DNA from: Polynucleobacter sp. UK-Mo-2m-Kol15
GTDB taxonomy: Bacteria; Pseudomonadota; Gammaproteobacteria; Burkholderiales; Burkholderiaceae
Direction: 5' to 3'
Length of the DNA stretch: 64,000 nt
NCBI RefSeq assembly: GCF_018881505.1
Contig: NZ_JACVQC010000001.1
Location: 603,927-667,926, forward strand
Part shown: positions 1 through 7,646 of the stretch, piece by piece
Position numbering within the stretch: the first letter of the stretch is position 1
Layout of the letters: each line of letters opens with the position of its first letter
Made by a program: the position numbers and the translations under genes
The notes under the pieces: model-generated
Seen by the model: the letters and a program-made list of their open reading frames with translations, nothing else
Told to the model about the DNA's origin: nothing
Database searches by the model: none

Positions 1-1
1 C

Positions 2-241
2 TGTTTTGCGACAGCTTGCAAGCAGCTCAGCGAGAATGTATTAGCAATGACTATTGTTGAGGGTCGTTACCACCAGGTGAAGCGAATGATGGCTGCCGTG
101 GGTAACCATGTTGCCAAGCTTCACCGTACTGAAATTGGGCAATACTCTATGCCTGCTGATTTGGCAGAAGGTGAGTGGCGCTGGCTGTACCCTGAAGATT
201 TACTGAAGCTATCAAAAAGTGTGGAGGCTCCAGTTGTATAA
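2..241 (+). CDS. RsuA-family rRNA pseudouridine synthase, C-terminal fragment
   Basis: This is the 3' end of a gene that enters from the left edge, open in frame from base 2. The visible part contains [10 protein letters not shown], the conserved late motif of the RsuA/RluB/E/F family, which isomerises uridine to pseudouridine in rRNA. The rest, ending [14 protein letters not shown], is typical of the C-terminus of RsuA-like enzymes (16S position 516). The catalytic Asp lies outside the window, so the exact member cannot be decided. Its end overlaps the next gene by 8 bases if that gene starts at TTG 234. Confidence 0.8.
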   Translation, partial: CFATACKQLSENVLAMTIVEGRYHQVKRMMAAVGNHVAKLHRTEIGQYSMPADLAEGEWRWLYPEDLLKLSKSVEAPVV

Positions 242-536
242 ACCTAATCCCCTTGCAAATGATTTTGACTTTGCAACAATATTGCCTGATTGGCATGTAA
301 ATCGGGCTACTCAAGAGTTGGAACGGATTTTTGTATTTAAGGATTTCAAAGGCGCATTTGAGTTTATGACTCTATGTGCAAATAAAGCCGAGGAGCTAGA
401 TCACCATCCAGATTGGTCTAATTCTTGGAACACAGTATCAGTGCGCTTAAGCACCCATTCGATGAAGGCTTTGACTGATTTAGATCTCGCCATGGCAAAC
501 GCAATGGATCAATTTGCCCTTCAAATCTCAGGCTAG
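234..536 (+). CDS. 4a-hydroxytetrahydrobiopterin dehydratase (PCD/DCoH family)
   Basis: About 100 residues, the normal size for pterin-4a-carbinolamine dehydratase, which dehydrates 4a-hydroxytetrahydropterin for recycling by aromatic amino acid hydroxylases. The signature is seen: [20 protein letters not shown] followed by VSVRLSTH and LTDLDLAMA, with the two adjacent catalytic His residues. I chose TTG 234 because GGAGG at 223-227 is 6 bases upstream. The longer GTG 219 start has no ribosome binding site and adds six residues (MWRLQL, counting the Met) inside the upstream gene. Translation is probably coupled to the pseudouridine synthase by the 8-base overlap. Confidence 0.85.
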   Translation: MYKPNPLANDFDFATILPDWHVNRATQELERIFVFKDFKGAFEFMTLCANKAEELDHHPDWSNSWNTVSVRLSTHSMKALTDLDLAMANAMDQFALQISG

Positions 537-544
537 ATTATTTA

Positions 545-760
545 TTAAGCTTCCTCATCCTCTTCATCTTCGGAAGTAAGGCTCATGAGGATGGTTGCTA
601 ATAGACCATAGACAACCTCAGTTGCGATCATGCCATCTTCATCAAGCTCATCAATCAGATCATTTAAACAATCTTCCGTGGGCTCATTTAAGAGGGTCAT
701 GGCGCATTCGCACCCATAGTCAAAATCTTCGTCGTTTTGGGTTTGCGTGTCATTCGTCAT
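545..760 (-). CDS. small acidic hypothetical protein
   Basis: A 71-residue protein with highly acidic ends (DEDFDYGCECAM near the N-terminus, TSEDEEDEEA at the C-terminus) and a more hydrophobic middle. I do not recognise a family and see no signal peptide or catalytic motif. It is convergent with the pterin dehydratase gene, with 8 bases between the stops. Its start has GATTCTC upstream rather than a strong Shine-Dalgarno. The composition is that of a folded soluble protein, and a gap-free ORF in this position is likely real, but the function is unknown. Confidence 0.6.
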   Translation of the reverse strand: MTNDTQTQNDEDFDYGCECAMTLLNEPTEDCLNDLIDELDEDGMIATEVVYGLLATILMSLTSEDEEDEEA

Positions 761-818
761 GAGAATCCTTTAGGTGATGCTGCAGAATAGCAAATAAAGT
801 CTCGCTCGCACAGTCCTA

Positions 819-1361
819 TTATTTTAGAAGCGCAATAGCTTCTTTAAATACGGGATTTTGGGCTGTCTTTAACCACTCAAATCCGAGCATCTCTGCTGTA
901 ATGAGTCGTGCTCCTGTAATTTGTAGTCGATTAAGCGCAATTTGCTTGTCAAGGTCTCGACGTGAGCCAACACCATCAACTACGATCGACACATCGTAAC
1001 CTTCATCAATCAGTTTGAGTGCCGTTTGCATTAGGCAAACGTGCGCTTCGCACCCCATTAAAATGCATTGCTTACGGCTAGTGGGTATCGCCTGAACTAG
1101 GCCATCGGCGCAAGCATTGAAATGTTCTTTGCTAATTGTTTTGCTACAAAAGGATTTAATGGATTCGAGATTGCTGCCTAGACTTTTTGGACTTTGCTCT
1201 GTTCCAATAATCGGAATCTCCAGTAATTGGGCGATCTTGGCAGTGCGGATGCATTGAGTGAGTACCGATTCACTTTCATGAATTACGGGCATCAGACGTC
1301 CCTGTAAATCAATCAAGATTAGGATTGATGATTCCGAATGAATTTGATTAGATTTACTCAT
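819..1361 (-). CDS. isochorismatase-family cysteine hydrolase
   Basis: 180 residues with the Asp-Lys-Cys triad of the family: Asp18 in ILILIDLQGRL, Lys78 in TISKEHFNA and Cys109 in LMGCEAHVCLMQTA. Enzymes of this fold hydrolyse amides or vinyl ethers. This one resembles the YcaC-like group of unknown substrate, so no specific reaction is claimed. It has no signal peptide and should be cytosolic. Its ATG overlaps the stop of the upstream acetyltransferase gene by ATGA (1358-1361), so the two are probably one transcription unit read leftward. Confidence 0.8.
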   Translation of the reverse strand: MSKSNQIHSESSILILIDLQGRLMPVIHESESVLTQCIRTAKIAQLLEIPIIGTEQSPKSLGSNLESIKSFCSKTISKEHFNACADGLVQAIPTSRKQCILMGCEAHVCLMQTALKLIDEGYDVSIVVDGVGSRRDLDKQIALNRLQITGARLITAEMLGFEWLKTAQNPVFKEAIALLK

Positions 1362-1951
1362 GATGATTTTTCTTCTAGATCTAGGGTGACAATTTTGAAC
1401 TCAGGATCATCGTCGGGATTGGTAATTCGAAACCCCAAATCAGAGACCAGATGTAACATTTTTAGGTTCTTACTTAAGACATATCCAACCATAGCTTGCA
1501 ATCCATTTTCTTTTGCATGCGCAATGAGGTCAAGCATCAAATGAGTGCCAATACCATGGGCGGTATAAGCATCACTTACGCTCAGAGAGAATTCACAAAG
1601 ACCTCGATTAGGTGGGGTTACATAACGAGAAATGCCGATAATTTCTTCTGACTCAGTTTGGGCTTGAATTACCGCTACCAAAGCCATTTCTTTTTTGTAG
1701 TCTAAATGCAAGATGTCATCTAGAAAGTCATCTGGAAGCTTGGTGATTGCATGAGCAAATCTGAGGTAACGGTTCTCAGGTGAGAGATGCTTGAATAGTC
1801 CAATAATGCGCTCTCTGTCATTTATTTGGATTGGGCGAATGAGATAATCAATGCCATTACTAGGCTCATTAGCACTCTCGGCACATGGGGTTGGTATCGT
1901 CATCGAAATGAAATGAGTAGGACTCGATATTTCAGGATACCTTTTTTGCAT
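1358..1951 (-). CDS. GNAT-family N-acetyltransferase
   Basis: 197 residues. The GNAT acetyl-CoA binding motif A is seen at about residues 128-150 as SVSDAYTAHGIGTHLMLDLI (R/Q-x-x-G-x-G/A type), followed by LSKNLKMLHLVSDLGF, which matches motif B. The N-terminal RYLRFAHAITKLPDDFLDDI resembles the GNAT domain at the C-terminus of Pat/YfiQ protein acetyltransferases, but the CoA-ligase-like half is absent here. The substrate is unknown. It precedes the isochorismatase-like gene with a 4-base overlap. An internal Met at residue 17 is an alternative start. Confidence 0.75.
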   Translation of the reverse strand: MQKRYPEISSPTHFISMTIPTPCAESANEPSNGIDYLIRPIQINDRERIIGLFKHLSPENRYLRFAHAITKLPDDFLDDILHLDYKKEMALVAVIQAQTESEEIIGISRYVTPPNRGLCEFSLSVSDAYTAHGIGTHLMLDLIAHAKENGLQAMVGYVLSKNLKMLHLVSDLGFRITNPDDDPEFKIVTLDLEEKSS

Positions 1952-2002
1952 GATAGCTTAAAGCCTTTTAGCTCTAAAATCAGTTTTTAACTAGAAAGAC
2001 TT

Positions 2003-2320
2003 ATGTCTATTTCCACCCAAAACAGATCCGCTGCTATTTCAGGGATAGTCTTCGGCTTTATTCTCCCCATTACCGCTATTGCACAAACATTCTCCCCTTA
2101 CACTCCGGCTCAAATAAAGGAATTCAATAGCCAGCCCATTGCGCCGATAGAGACTCCAGCCGGCCCAGTTTACTTAGAGCCTCCGCCTGTAACTCAGAAG
2201 CCAAATATACCCTTCGATGCGCGCTACCTCCAAAGGCCGGATGGAGAGGCACAGGCTGAAGCGCAGAGTACGGATTCGGTTGCACCATTTGAACCAATTC
2301 CAGCAACTATTACTTTTTAG
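2003..2320 (+). CDS. hypothetical exported proline-rich protein
   Basis: 105 residues: an N-terminal hydrophobic stretch GIVFGFILPITAIAQ that looks like a signal peptide cut after AIA, then a low-complexity, Pro/Gln/Glu-rich chain without a recognisable fold. It sits 12 bases before a parvulin-type isomerase gene in the same orientation, so the two may share a transcript and act in the periplasm. I do not recognise the family. The signal peptide and spacing support it being real. Confidence 0.6.
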   Translation: MSISTQNRSAAISGIVFGFILPITAIAQTFSPYTPAQIKEFNSQPIAPIETPAGPVYLEPPPVTQKPNIPFDARYLQRPDGEAQAEAQSTDSVAPFEPIPATITF

Positions 2321-2332
2321 AAAGAGTTACTC

Positions 2333-3151
2333 ATGAAATTACATTACATCCGTTTTCTTTTAAGTACTGCAATTACCTTAAGTTTTGTGACAATTGCCCA
2401 CTCTCAGAATTCATTGCCGATTAACGCTGCCGCCTCAGTGAATGGGGTGATCATCTCTAACGATATGGTCGAGCAGGGCATTCAGGCGGCATTGTCTCAA
2501 GGTCAAAAAGATTCTCCTGAGCTTCGTAATGCCGTCCTTGGAAAGATAATTGAAATTTCACTTTTATCGCAGCAAGCAGAGAAAAATGGCTTAGCTGATT
2601 CTGATAAAGCCAATACTCAGTTAGCTTTTATCCGTCAAAACTATTTAGCTGACTTAGAGTTATCGACGTTTATGTCGAAAAACCCGGTGACTGATGCTGA
2701 CGTCCAGGCGGAGTACAACCGCGAGATTGCTTCATTAGGGCCACAGGGCATGATCATTGAATACAAGGTTAGCGATCTTGTTGTGGCTACTGAGCTTGAG
2801 GCACTAGCCGCTTTGGCTAGAACTAAAAAGGGTGAGTCATTTGATAAGGTTGTCAAAAGCATTTCCTTGGCGCCAAATAAAGTTCAGGGTGGAGCTGTAG
2901 GTTGGGTGCAAGCGGGGCAGACTTTGCCGCAAATTGCAAATGTTCTTGTTACCCTCTCTAAAGGCCAGGTTTCTCCGGCGCCAATTCAGATGCCCCAGGG
3001 TTGGTACCTCATTAAGCTAGAGGATAAAAAGTCGAGTAAGCCGCCTACTTTTGAACAGGCTAAGGCGGCAATTCGCAATGGCTTGCTGCAAAAAAAGCAA
3101 TATGAGTTTTTGTCTCAGTTGCGTCAAAGCTCGAATATTGTTGTACGTTAA
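2333..3151 (+). CDS. parvulin-type peptidyl-prolyl cis-trans isomerase (PpiC/SurA-like)
   Basis: 272 residues. A signal peptide (to about AHSQN, residue 26) is followed by a SurA-like N-terminal region starting AAASVNGVIISNDMVEQGI, where the VNG-x-x-I element is typical. A PpiC rotamase domain spans roughly residues 140-235, including KGESFDKVVKSIS and GGAVGWVQAGQTLPQIANVL. Such proteins help fold exported or outer-membrane proteins in the periplasm. An AAAGAGTTACTC sequence precedes the ATG. A strong terminator follows at 3177. Confidence 0.85.
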   Translation: MKLHYIRFLLSTAITLSFVTIAHSQNSLPINAAASVNGVIISNDMVEQGIQAALSQGQKDSPELRNAVLGKIIEISLLSQQAEKNGLADSDKANTQLAFIRQNYLADLELSTFMSKNPVTDADVQAEYNREIASLGPQGMIIEYKVSDLVVATELEALAALARTKKGESFDKVVKSISLAPNKVQGGAVGWVQAGQTLPQIANVLVTLSKGQVSPAPIQMPQGWYLIKLEDKKSSKPPTFEQAKAAIRNGLLQKKQYEFLSQLRQSSNIVVR

Positions 3152-3176
3152 AGCAGCTCAAATCAGTTAACAGCAT

Positions 3177-3202
3177 AAAAGAGCGTCCGAGGGCGCTCTT
3201 TT
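3177..3202 (+). terminator. rho-independent terminator after the ppiC-like gene
   Basis: AAAAGAGCGTCC pairs with GGGCGCTCTTTT across a short GAG loop, with one G-T wobble. It lies 26 bases after the stop of the isomerase gene and ends in a T run. Confidence 0.85.
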
Positions 3203-3296
3203 GCATTTCTGTAGGGCTCTAGTGGTATTTCTCTATCTTCATACCCATCATTCGGGAGTAGATTGAAATAATCGCTGATTGAATAAGGGAATATAA

Positions 3297-3860
3297 ATGA
3301 GTAAGAATCCATTTGATTTAGGTGCAATGGCAAATCAGACCAGGGGTATGAAGGCTGCCCAAGCAGTAGGACAGGCAGCACTGACAAGTGCCCAGGAGAT
3401 TGCCGAACTAAATCAGCGCGCCGCACAAGAACTTTCTTCTCGATTTCAGGCCAAGGTGGCAGACCTCATGAAAACTCAGGATCCAAAGATGGCCTTTGAT
3501 TCTGTCCACGCTGAGGTCTTACAAGATGCCGCAAAAGAAGTGGCAAATTACCAAGCTCAACTTTTTCAAGCCTTGGCTAGCGGAAATAAGGAGCTTAAAA
3601 AGATTGCGGAATCGATGATTAAGGAATCACAGCATGACTTAATTCATTTTGTAAATGAGGCTACTCAGAATGCTCCGGCAGGAACCGAGCCATATACCTC
3701 TGCATTCAAAACCTCATTTCATACTGCGCTTCAGAATTTTGAAATGATTCGTGCGGCAATGGCAGACTCGTTTGTAAATTTTGAGAGGAGTGTGGAGGGT
3801 GTGAGTCAGTTTTCGTCAACACAAAAAAATAGTGCTACAACAAAGTCAAAAAAGAAATAA
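3297..3860 (+). CDS. phasin family protein
   Basis: 187 residues, mostly amphipathic helix. Features typical of Phasin_2 proteins are visible: GQAALTSAQEIAELNQRAAQELSSR near the N-terminus, then regularly spaced KEVANYQAQLFQALASGNKELKKIAESM. A Lys-rich tail (TTKSKKK) ends the protein. Phasins coat polyhydroxyalkanoate granules in the cytoplasm and control their size and surface. No PHA synthase gene is in the window. ATAAATG precedes the start and the gene stands alone after the 3177 terminator. Confidence 0.8.
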   Translation: MSKNPFDLGAMANQTRGMKAAQAVGQAALTSAQEIAELNQRAAQELSSRFQAKVADLMKTQDPKMAFDSVHAEVLQDAAKEVANYQAQLFQALASGNKELKKIAESMIKESQHDLIHFVNEATQNAPAGTEPYTSAFKTSFHTALQNFEMIRAAMADSFVNFERSVEGVSQFSSTQKNSATTKSKKK

Positions 3861-3955
3861 GGCTATTTATTAATGTCATGACTATGGGTTGCAGTGCCCG
3901 CATAGGGAAGCTCAGGGTCAGGCGGGGGCTTCAAAGATAAAAAATTTGCCATCAG

Positions 3956-4828
3956 CTAACGCTTAATAATTGCTTGCACTAGTGGATGCTGAATTTTTTT
4001 CTCTGAGCGAATAGCATAAAAGTATTCGTAAATCTCTCCACAACTGCCAATCATTTCAATATGATAGGTTTCTTGTAAATCTTTCTTGATGCTTTCCCCT
4101 GCCGGAAAGACTCCTAGGCCGCTGGCTGCAAAGGTTTTTAGTAGCGCGCTATCCTCAAACTCTCCAGCAATATTGGGGTTTATGCCATTTTCTGCAAACC
4201 ATTGATCGATCAAATGGCGAACCTTTGAGTGGGGGGTAGGCAGTAAAATTGGCAAGTCATTGAGGCATGCAGGAAATGCTTTCTTAGATTGCTTCAGTAG
4301 CTTCTTGGGGCCAAACCAAGCAATCGATGACTTGATCAGTTCTTCACTGTAGACATGAAGATTTTTATTGATTGGTGCTGGCCGATCAGCGAGCACAATG
4401 TCCAATCTATGCAAGGCTAGGTCCGCTAAGAGATCCTCAAATTCACCTTCATGCGCAATCAGTTGCACATCATTTTTTTCGAGAATGGGTGCAAGTAGCT
4501 GCTTAGTTACTAACTTTGGAAGGCCATCGGATACACCGACCGTAATTTTCGTTTTAGGGGAGCTCGCAGCCTCTCTTACTGCTTCGGGAAGTTGTTCCCC
4601 TAGAAGAAAAATTTGATCGGCAATTTCTAGGGCTGCAAAACCAGACTCGGTTAGAGCAATCCCCCGACCAGCTGGTTTGAAGAGCAGATAGCCAAGTGAT
4701 TTTTCTAGTTCGTGCACTTGGACGCTAATCGTCTGTATTGCAATATTGAGACGTTCAGCCGCCTTGGACATGCTACCTTCTTTGGCCACTACCCAGAAGT
4801 AGTAAAGGTGACGGTAGTTGTAGAGCAT
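3956..4828 (-). CDS. LysR-family regulator, NhaR-like
   Basis: 290 residues. The winged helix-turn-helix is at residues 6-64 (YFWVVAKEGSMSKAAERLNIAIQTISVQVHELEKSLGYLLF), followed by a linker helix and a periplasmic-binding-fold effector domain. Opening with MLYNYRHLYYFWVVAKEGS is characteristic of the NhaR subgroup, which activates sodium/proton antiporter or stress genes in other bacteria. It is transcribed away from the TerC-family gene over a 106-118 base intergenic region, so control of that gene or of itself is likely but not shown. Confidence 0.8.
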   Translation of the reverse strand: MLYNYRHLYYFWVVAKEGSMSKAAERLNIAIQTISVQVHELEKSLGYLLFKPAGRGIALTESGFAALEIADQIFLLGEQLPEAVREAASSPKTKITVGVSDGLPKLVTKQLLAPILEKNDVQLIAHEGEFEDLLADLALHRLDIVLADRPAPINKNLHVYSEELIKSSIAWFGPKKLLKQSKKAFPACLNDLPILLPTPHSKVRHLIDQWFAENGINPNIAGEFEDSALLKTFAASGLGVFPAGESIKKDLQETYHIEMIGSCGEIYEYFYAIRSEKKIQHPLVQAIIKR

Positions 4829-4946
4829 CTAATTATCAGGTTTTTACGAAATTATTATCAATATATCTCTGCTTTTACTTAAGCACAAACCGCTCTAGAT
4901 TAACCCCATAGAAATCCATGGAATTCATGGGTAATTGAATGAGGGG

Positions 4947-5630
4947 ATGAAATTGGAGCTATTTAGCCCGGAATTTTTTTCGGCATTACTGGCAATTATT
5001 GTGATTGACTTAGTTCTTGCAGGTGATAACGCCATTGTGATTGCGATGGCTGCTAGAAACCTGCCGGCACACCTGCAGAAAAAAGCAATCGTATGGGGTG
5101 CCGTAGGTGCGATTGCTGTTAGAAGCGCCATGACACTCGTGGTGGTGTATTTGCTAAAGATCCCTGGTCTGATGTTGATAGGCGGATTGTTGTTGGTTTG
5201 GATTGCCTACCGCTTGCTGAATTCTTCAGAGGGTGCCGACGAGCACGGCCAGGCTTCGACAACCTTTTGGGGTGCAATGAAAACGATTGTGATTGCAGAT
5301 GCCGTCATGGGTCTAGACAATGTTCTTGCTGTGGCAGGTGCATCGCATGGCAGTTATGTGCTCGTTGTCCTGGGCTTATTAATCAGCATTCCTATTGTTA
5401 TTTGGGGTTCTACACAAATACTCAAGTTGGTTGAGCGTTTTCCCTCGGTGATTTATGTAGGCGCTGCTGTGCTTGCATGGACAGCCGCAAAAATGATGAT
5501 TTCAGAACCCTTCTCTAAAGAATGGCTTAGCTCCCAGAATCCAGCTTTGGAATACGTAATTCAAGTAGTTGTTGTATTAGGTGTATTAACCGGTGGTTTT
5601 ATTAAAAGCAGACGTGCGCTTGCATTGTGA
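4947..5630 (+). CDS. TerC-family integral membrane protein
   Basis: About 227 residues with seven or so hydrophobic segments. The family signature is present twice as acidic motifs in the membrane: DLVLAGDNAIVIAMA early and IVIADAVMGLDNVLAVAGA in the second half. TerC-family proteins are linked to tellurite resistance and to manganese or other metal export. A TTG at 4935 opens the ORF four codons earlier; the ATG 4947 has GAGGGG directly against it, so neither start is well supported. I prefer the ATG because homologues usually begin close to ELFSPEFF. Two hairpins follow at 5631 and 5709. Confidence 0.8.
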   Translation: MKLELFSPEFFSALLAIIVIDLVLAGDNAIVIAMAARNLPAHLQKKAIVWGAVGAIAVRSAMTLVVVYLLKIPGLMLIGGLLLVWIAYRLLNSSEGADEHGQASTTFWGAMKTIVIADAVMGLDNVLAVAGASHGSYVLVVLGLLISIPIVIWGSTQILKLVERFPSVIYVGAAVLAWTAAKMMISEPFSKEWLSSQNPALEYVIQVVVVLGVLTGGFIKSRRALAL

Positions 5631-5655
5631 TGCTGCCTTGGGTAATAAGGCAGCA
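5631..5655. other. perfect 9-bp hairpin just after terC-like stop
   Basis: TGCTGCCTT and AAGGCAGCA form a 9-bp stem with a 7-base loop, beginning at the base after the stop codon. There is no T run, so it is more likely an mRNA 3'-end stabiliser than a terminator by itself. Confidence 0.5.
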
Positions 5656-5708
5656 ACTTCACGAATGGCTGTAGCAATCGATTCGTTTTAATCCTGCTGT
5701 TGTCTTTT

Positions 5709-5735
5709 ATGCCCTCGTCCTGAGGGCATTTTTTT
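5709..5735 (+). terminator. rho-independent terminator after terC-like gene
   Basis: ATGCCCTC pairs with GAGGGCAT around a GTCCT loop, followed by a run of T. It is the second hairpin after the TerC-family gene and has the classical form. Confidence 0.85.
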
Positions 5736-5841
5736 CACTATTGATACTCAGTTAAATACAGAACTATGATCAATAAAATTCATCTTTATTAGGATTAAAG
5801 TTTGGCCTATTCTGAACCTCTACCGAACAAGGGAGATATCA

Positions 5842-6174
5842 ATGAATGTGATCTTAGAAACTAGGGATGAGCTGGAGTCTGAATTAAAAGTCTTCACAGA
5901 GAATCGTGTGAAGTTCTCATTGAAGCGACTTTTTTGGATGGTGCGCAAAATCAAGATTCGATATTCTGCAGTCTCGTCGTCAAAGACAGCTTGCAATCAA
6001 AATTGCATGATTAGTCTGGAGACATTTGACCACCGGCAAATTGAAGTGAGCATGACAGCTAGAGATAAGCGGGTGGCTTTAGAAATATGCCTTAAGAAAA
6101 TCTATAAGCTGGTGCAGAAGGCTTTACATAAAACGCAAAAATATGGCCGCTTTTCAAGGCGTGTCTATGTATGA
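5842..6174 (+). CDS. HPF/RaiA-like ribosome-associated protein (divergent)
   Basis: 110 residues, basic. The pattern VRKIKIRYSAV, then NQNCMISLETFD, then IEVSMTARDKRVALEICLKKIYKLVQKAL follows the beta-alpha-beta-beta-beta-alpha order of the HPF/RaiA (sigma-54 modulation) fold, in which the protein binds the 30S subunit and promotes hibernation. The match is to short relatives of about 110 residues, not to classical HPF, so the assignment is moderate. The start has a good ribosome binding site (AAGGGAG, 7 bases upstream of ATG). It stands alone between the TerC-like gene and the metal efflux operon. Confidence 0.55.
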   Translation: MNVILETRDELESELKVFTENRVKFSLKRLFWMVRKIKIRYSAVSSSKTACNQNCMISLETFDHRQIEVSMTARDKRVALEICLKKIYKLVQKALHKTQKYGRFSRRVYV

Positions 6175-6383
6175 GCTAATAAGCCCTTGTATTATCAATT
6201 CGGTCCTTAGGCTCAGTGCTAGGTTAATTCCATATCAAGGCGGGCCATTTGAATTTGTAGCCCCAATCTTTGATTAATCTTCTCAAAAGTATGCCCAAAT
6301 CCCTGATTTGGGGAATTTGTCCCCCTTTTACCTCTTCAGGGTCGGATAATAAGAAATCTGATTTATTCTCTAAAATTGTCTTA

Positions 6384-7646
6384 ATGAATTACTCAACGCC
6401 TTCCTTAGTCTTGACTCTCTGCATCCTGTTTGCGGGTGGAGTAAACGCACAAGCTCAAAAGCCGCTAACGATTAATGAGCTTATCGCGATTGCATTGGAG
6501 TCTAGTCCCCAGGTATTAGCGGCACGAGATCAAGCCAAGGCGATCAAAGGGCAACTGTCTTCAGCTCGCGCGATTCCGAATCCTGAGTTTGAGCTAAATA
6601 CAGGACAACAGAGGTCGGTATCGGGTCCATTGACTACAGGTAATGTTTCATCGTGGGTAGTAACTCAGCCACTGGATATGCCATACACCCGCTATCCAAG
6701 AGTAAATGCTGCTGAAGCAAATGTACGTGCTGCTGATGCAGCGCGTATTGCCTTTGAAATTGAAATGATTTCAAGGGTTCAACAGCGATTTTATGAATTA
6801 ATGCGTCGCGATGCAGAATTAAAAGCCGCTGAAGAGGATTTGAGTCTGACCAAGCAAATTCGTGATCGTATGCAAATCCGTTATGACGTTGGAGATACCG
6901 CTCGATTTGAATTGATTCGTGCGCAGACCGAATTTCTGAATGCACAAATTAATGCTGAATCTAGCAAGTTGAGGTTAGAGCAGGCCAAGAGCCAACTCAG
7001 ACAAGTGGTCGGACATCAATTGCCAGCTGACTATGAGGTTGTTTCACAGCCCTTCAAAATTGAGCCATTACCATCATTGCCAATCTTACTTAGCGAATTG
7101 CGTACGCAAAGTCCTGAGTTACTGCGAGCAAAAGCAGAAGTTGAAGCTACTGAATCCAAGCTTAGTTTTGAGCAGAACTCTCGTTTACCTAAGCTTTCTA
7201 TAAAGGCGCAGCAATATAACGACCCCAACTTTATCGACCGCCTCTATGGCTTGGTGGTGAGTATTCCGATCTGGGACTTTAAGGGTGGACAGATTGCTGA
7301 GGCAGAGGCTAATGCATCCAAAGCTAGGAACCAACTCAATGCACAGAACCAGAGTCTTGAGCAGCAGTTAGAGACAGCTTATAAGCTATATCAGATGACG
7401 AGTTATCAAGTGAAGATATTGGATCAAGACGTTGTTCAGCTTGCCTCGAGCGCGCGACGAATTGCAGAAGTTTCTTACCGTTACGGAGAGCGAGGCATGC
7501 TCGAGTATTTAGATGCGCAAAGAACATTTAGAGTGGCGCGTAATGACTTAATTAAGGCTCGATTTGATTTGGCCTCAGTTGTGACAGAGATTCAGCGTTT
7601 AAGGGCAACCCCGGAATGGATTGCAAAACTTGAGAGTGGACAGTAA
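6384..7646 (+). CDS. TolC-family outer-membrane efflux protein (CzcC-like)
   Basis: About 420 residues. I start at ATG 6384 because it gives a signal peptide (TPSLVLTLCILFAGGVNAQAQ); the ORF is open back to 6270 but those 38 residues look non-coding. Two OEP repeats are visible, each with long heptad-like helices: SSPQVLAARDQAKAIKGQL and RIAFEIEMISRVQQRFYELM in the first, SPELLRAKAEVEATESKLSF in the second. It would form the trimeric channel of a tripartite metal exporter with the next two genes. Its stop TAA shares bases with the ATG of the adaptor gene (TAATG), suggesting coupled translation. Confidence 0.85.
   Translation: MNYSTPSLVLTLCILFAGGVNAQAQKPLTINELIAIALESSPQVLAARDQAKAIKGQLSSARAIPNPEFELNTGQQRSVSGPLTTGNVSSWVVTQPLDMPYTRYPRVNAAEANVRAADAARIAFEIEMISRVQQRFYELMRRDAELKAAEEDLSLTKQIRDRMQIRYDVGDTARFELIRAQTEFLNAQINAESSKLRLEQAKSQLRQVVGHQLPADYEVVSQPFKIEPLPSLPILLSELRTQSPELLRAKAEVEATESKLSFEQNSRLPKLSIKAQQYNDPNFIDRLYGLVVSIPIWDFKGGQIAEAEANASKARNQLNAQNQSLEQQLETAYKLYQMTSYQVKILDQDVVQLASSARRIAEVSYRYGERGMLEYLDAQRTFRVARNDLIKARFDLASVVTEIQRLRATPEWIAKLESGQ

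Noticed and set aside
4829..4946. yybP-ykoY manganese riboswitch before the TerC-family gene
   Set aside because: I looked for its conserved loops and stem and did not find them.
6200..6224. Sequence resembling the core of a synthetic constitutive promoter (CTCAGTGCTAGG)
   Set aside because: Only a short partial match with no suitable -35; in an ordinary intergenic gap. Taken as chance.
6310..6324. GGGGA/TCCCC hairpin before the efflux operon
   Set aside because: Only 5 bp with poor T run and inside the leader; not strong enough to list as a terminator.
6270..6383. Longer N-terminus for the TolC-family protein
   Set aside because: The extra residues are not signal-like and precede a clear signal peptide starting at 6384.
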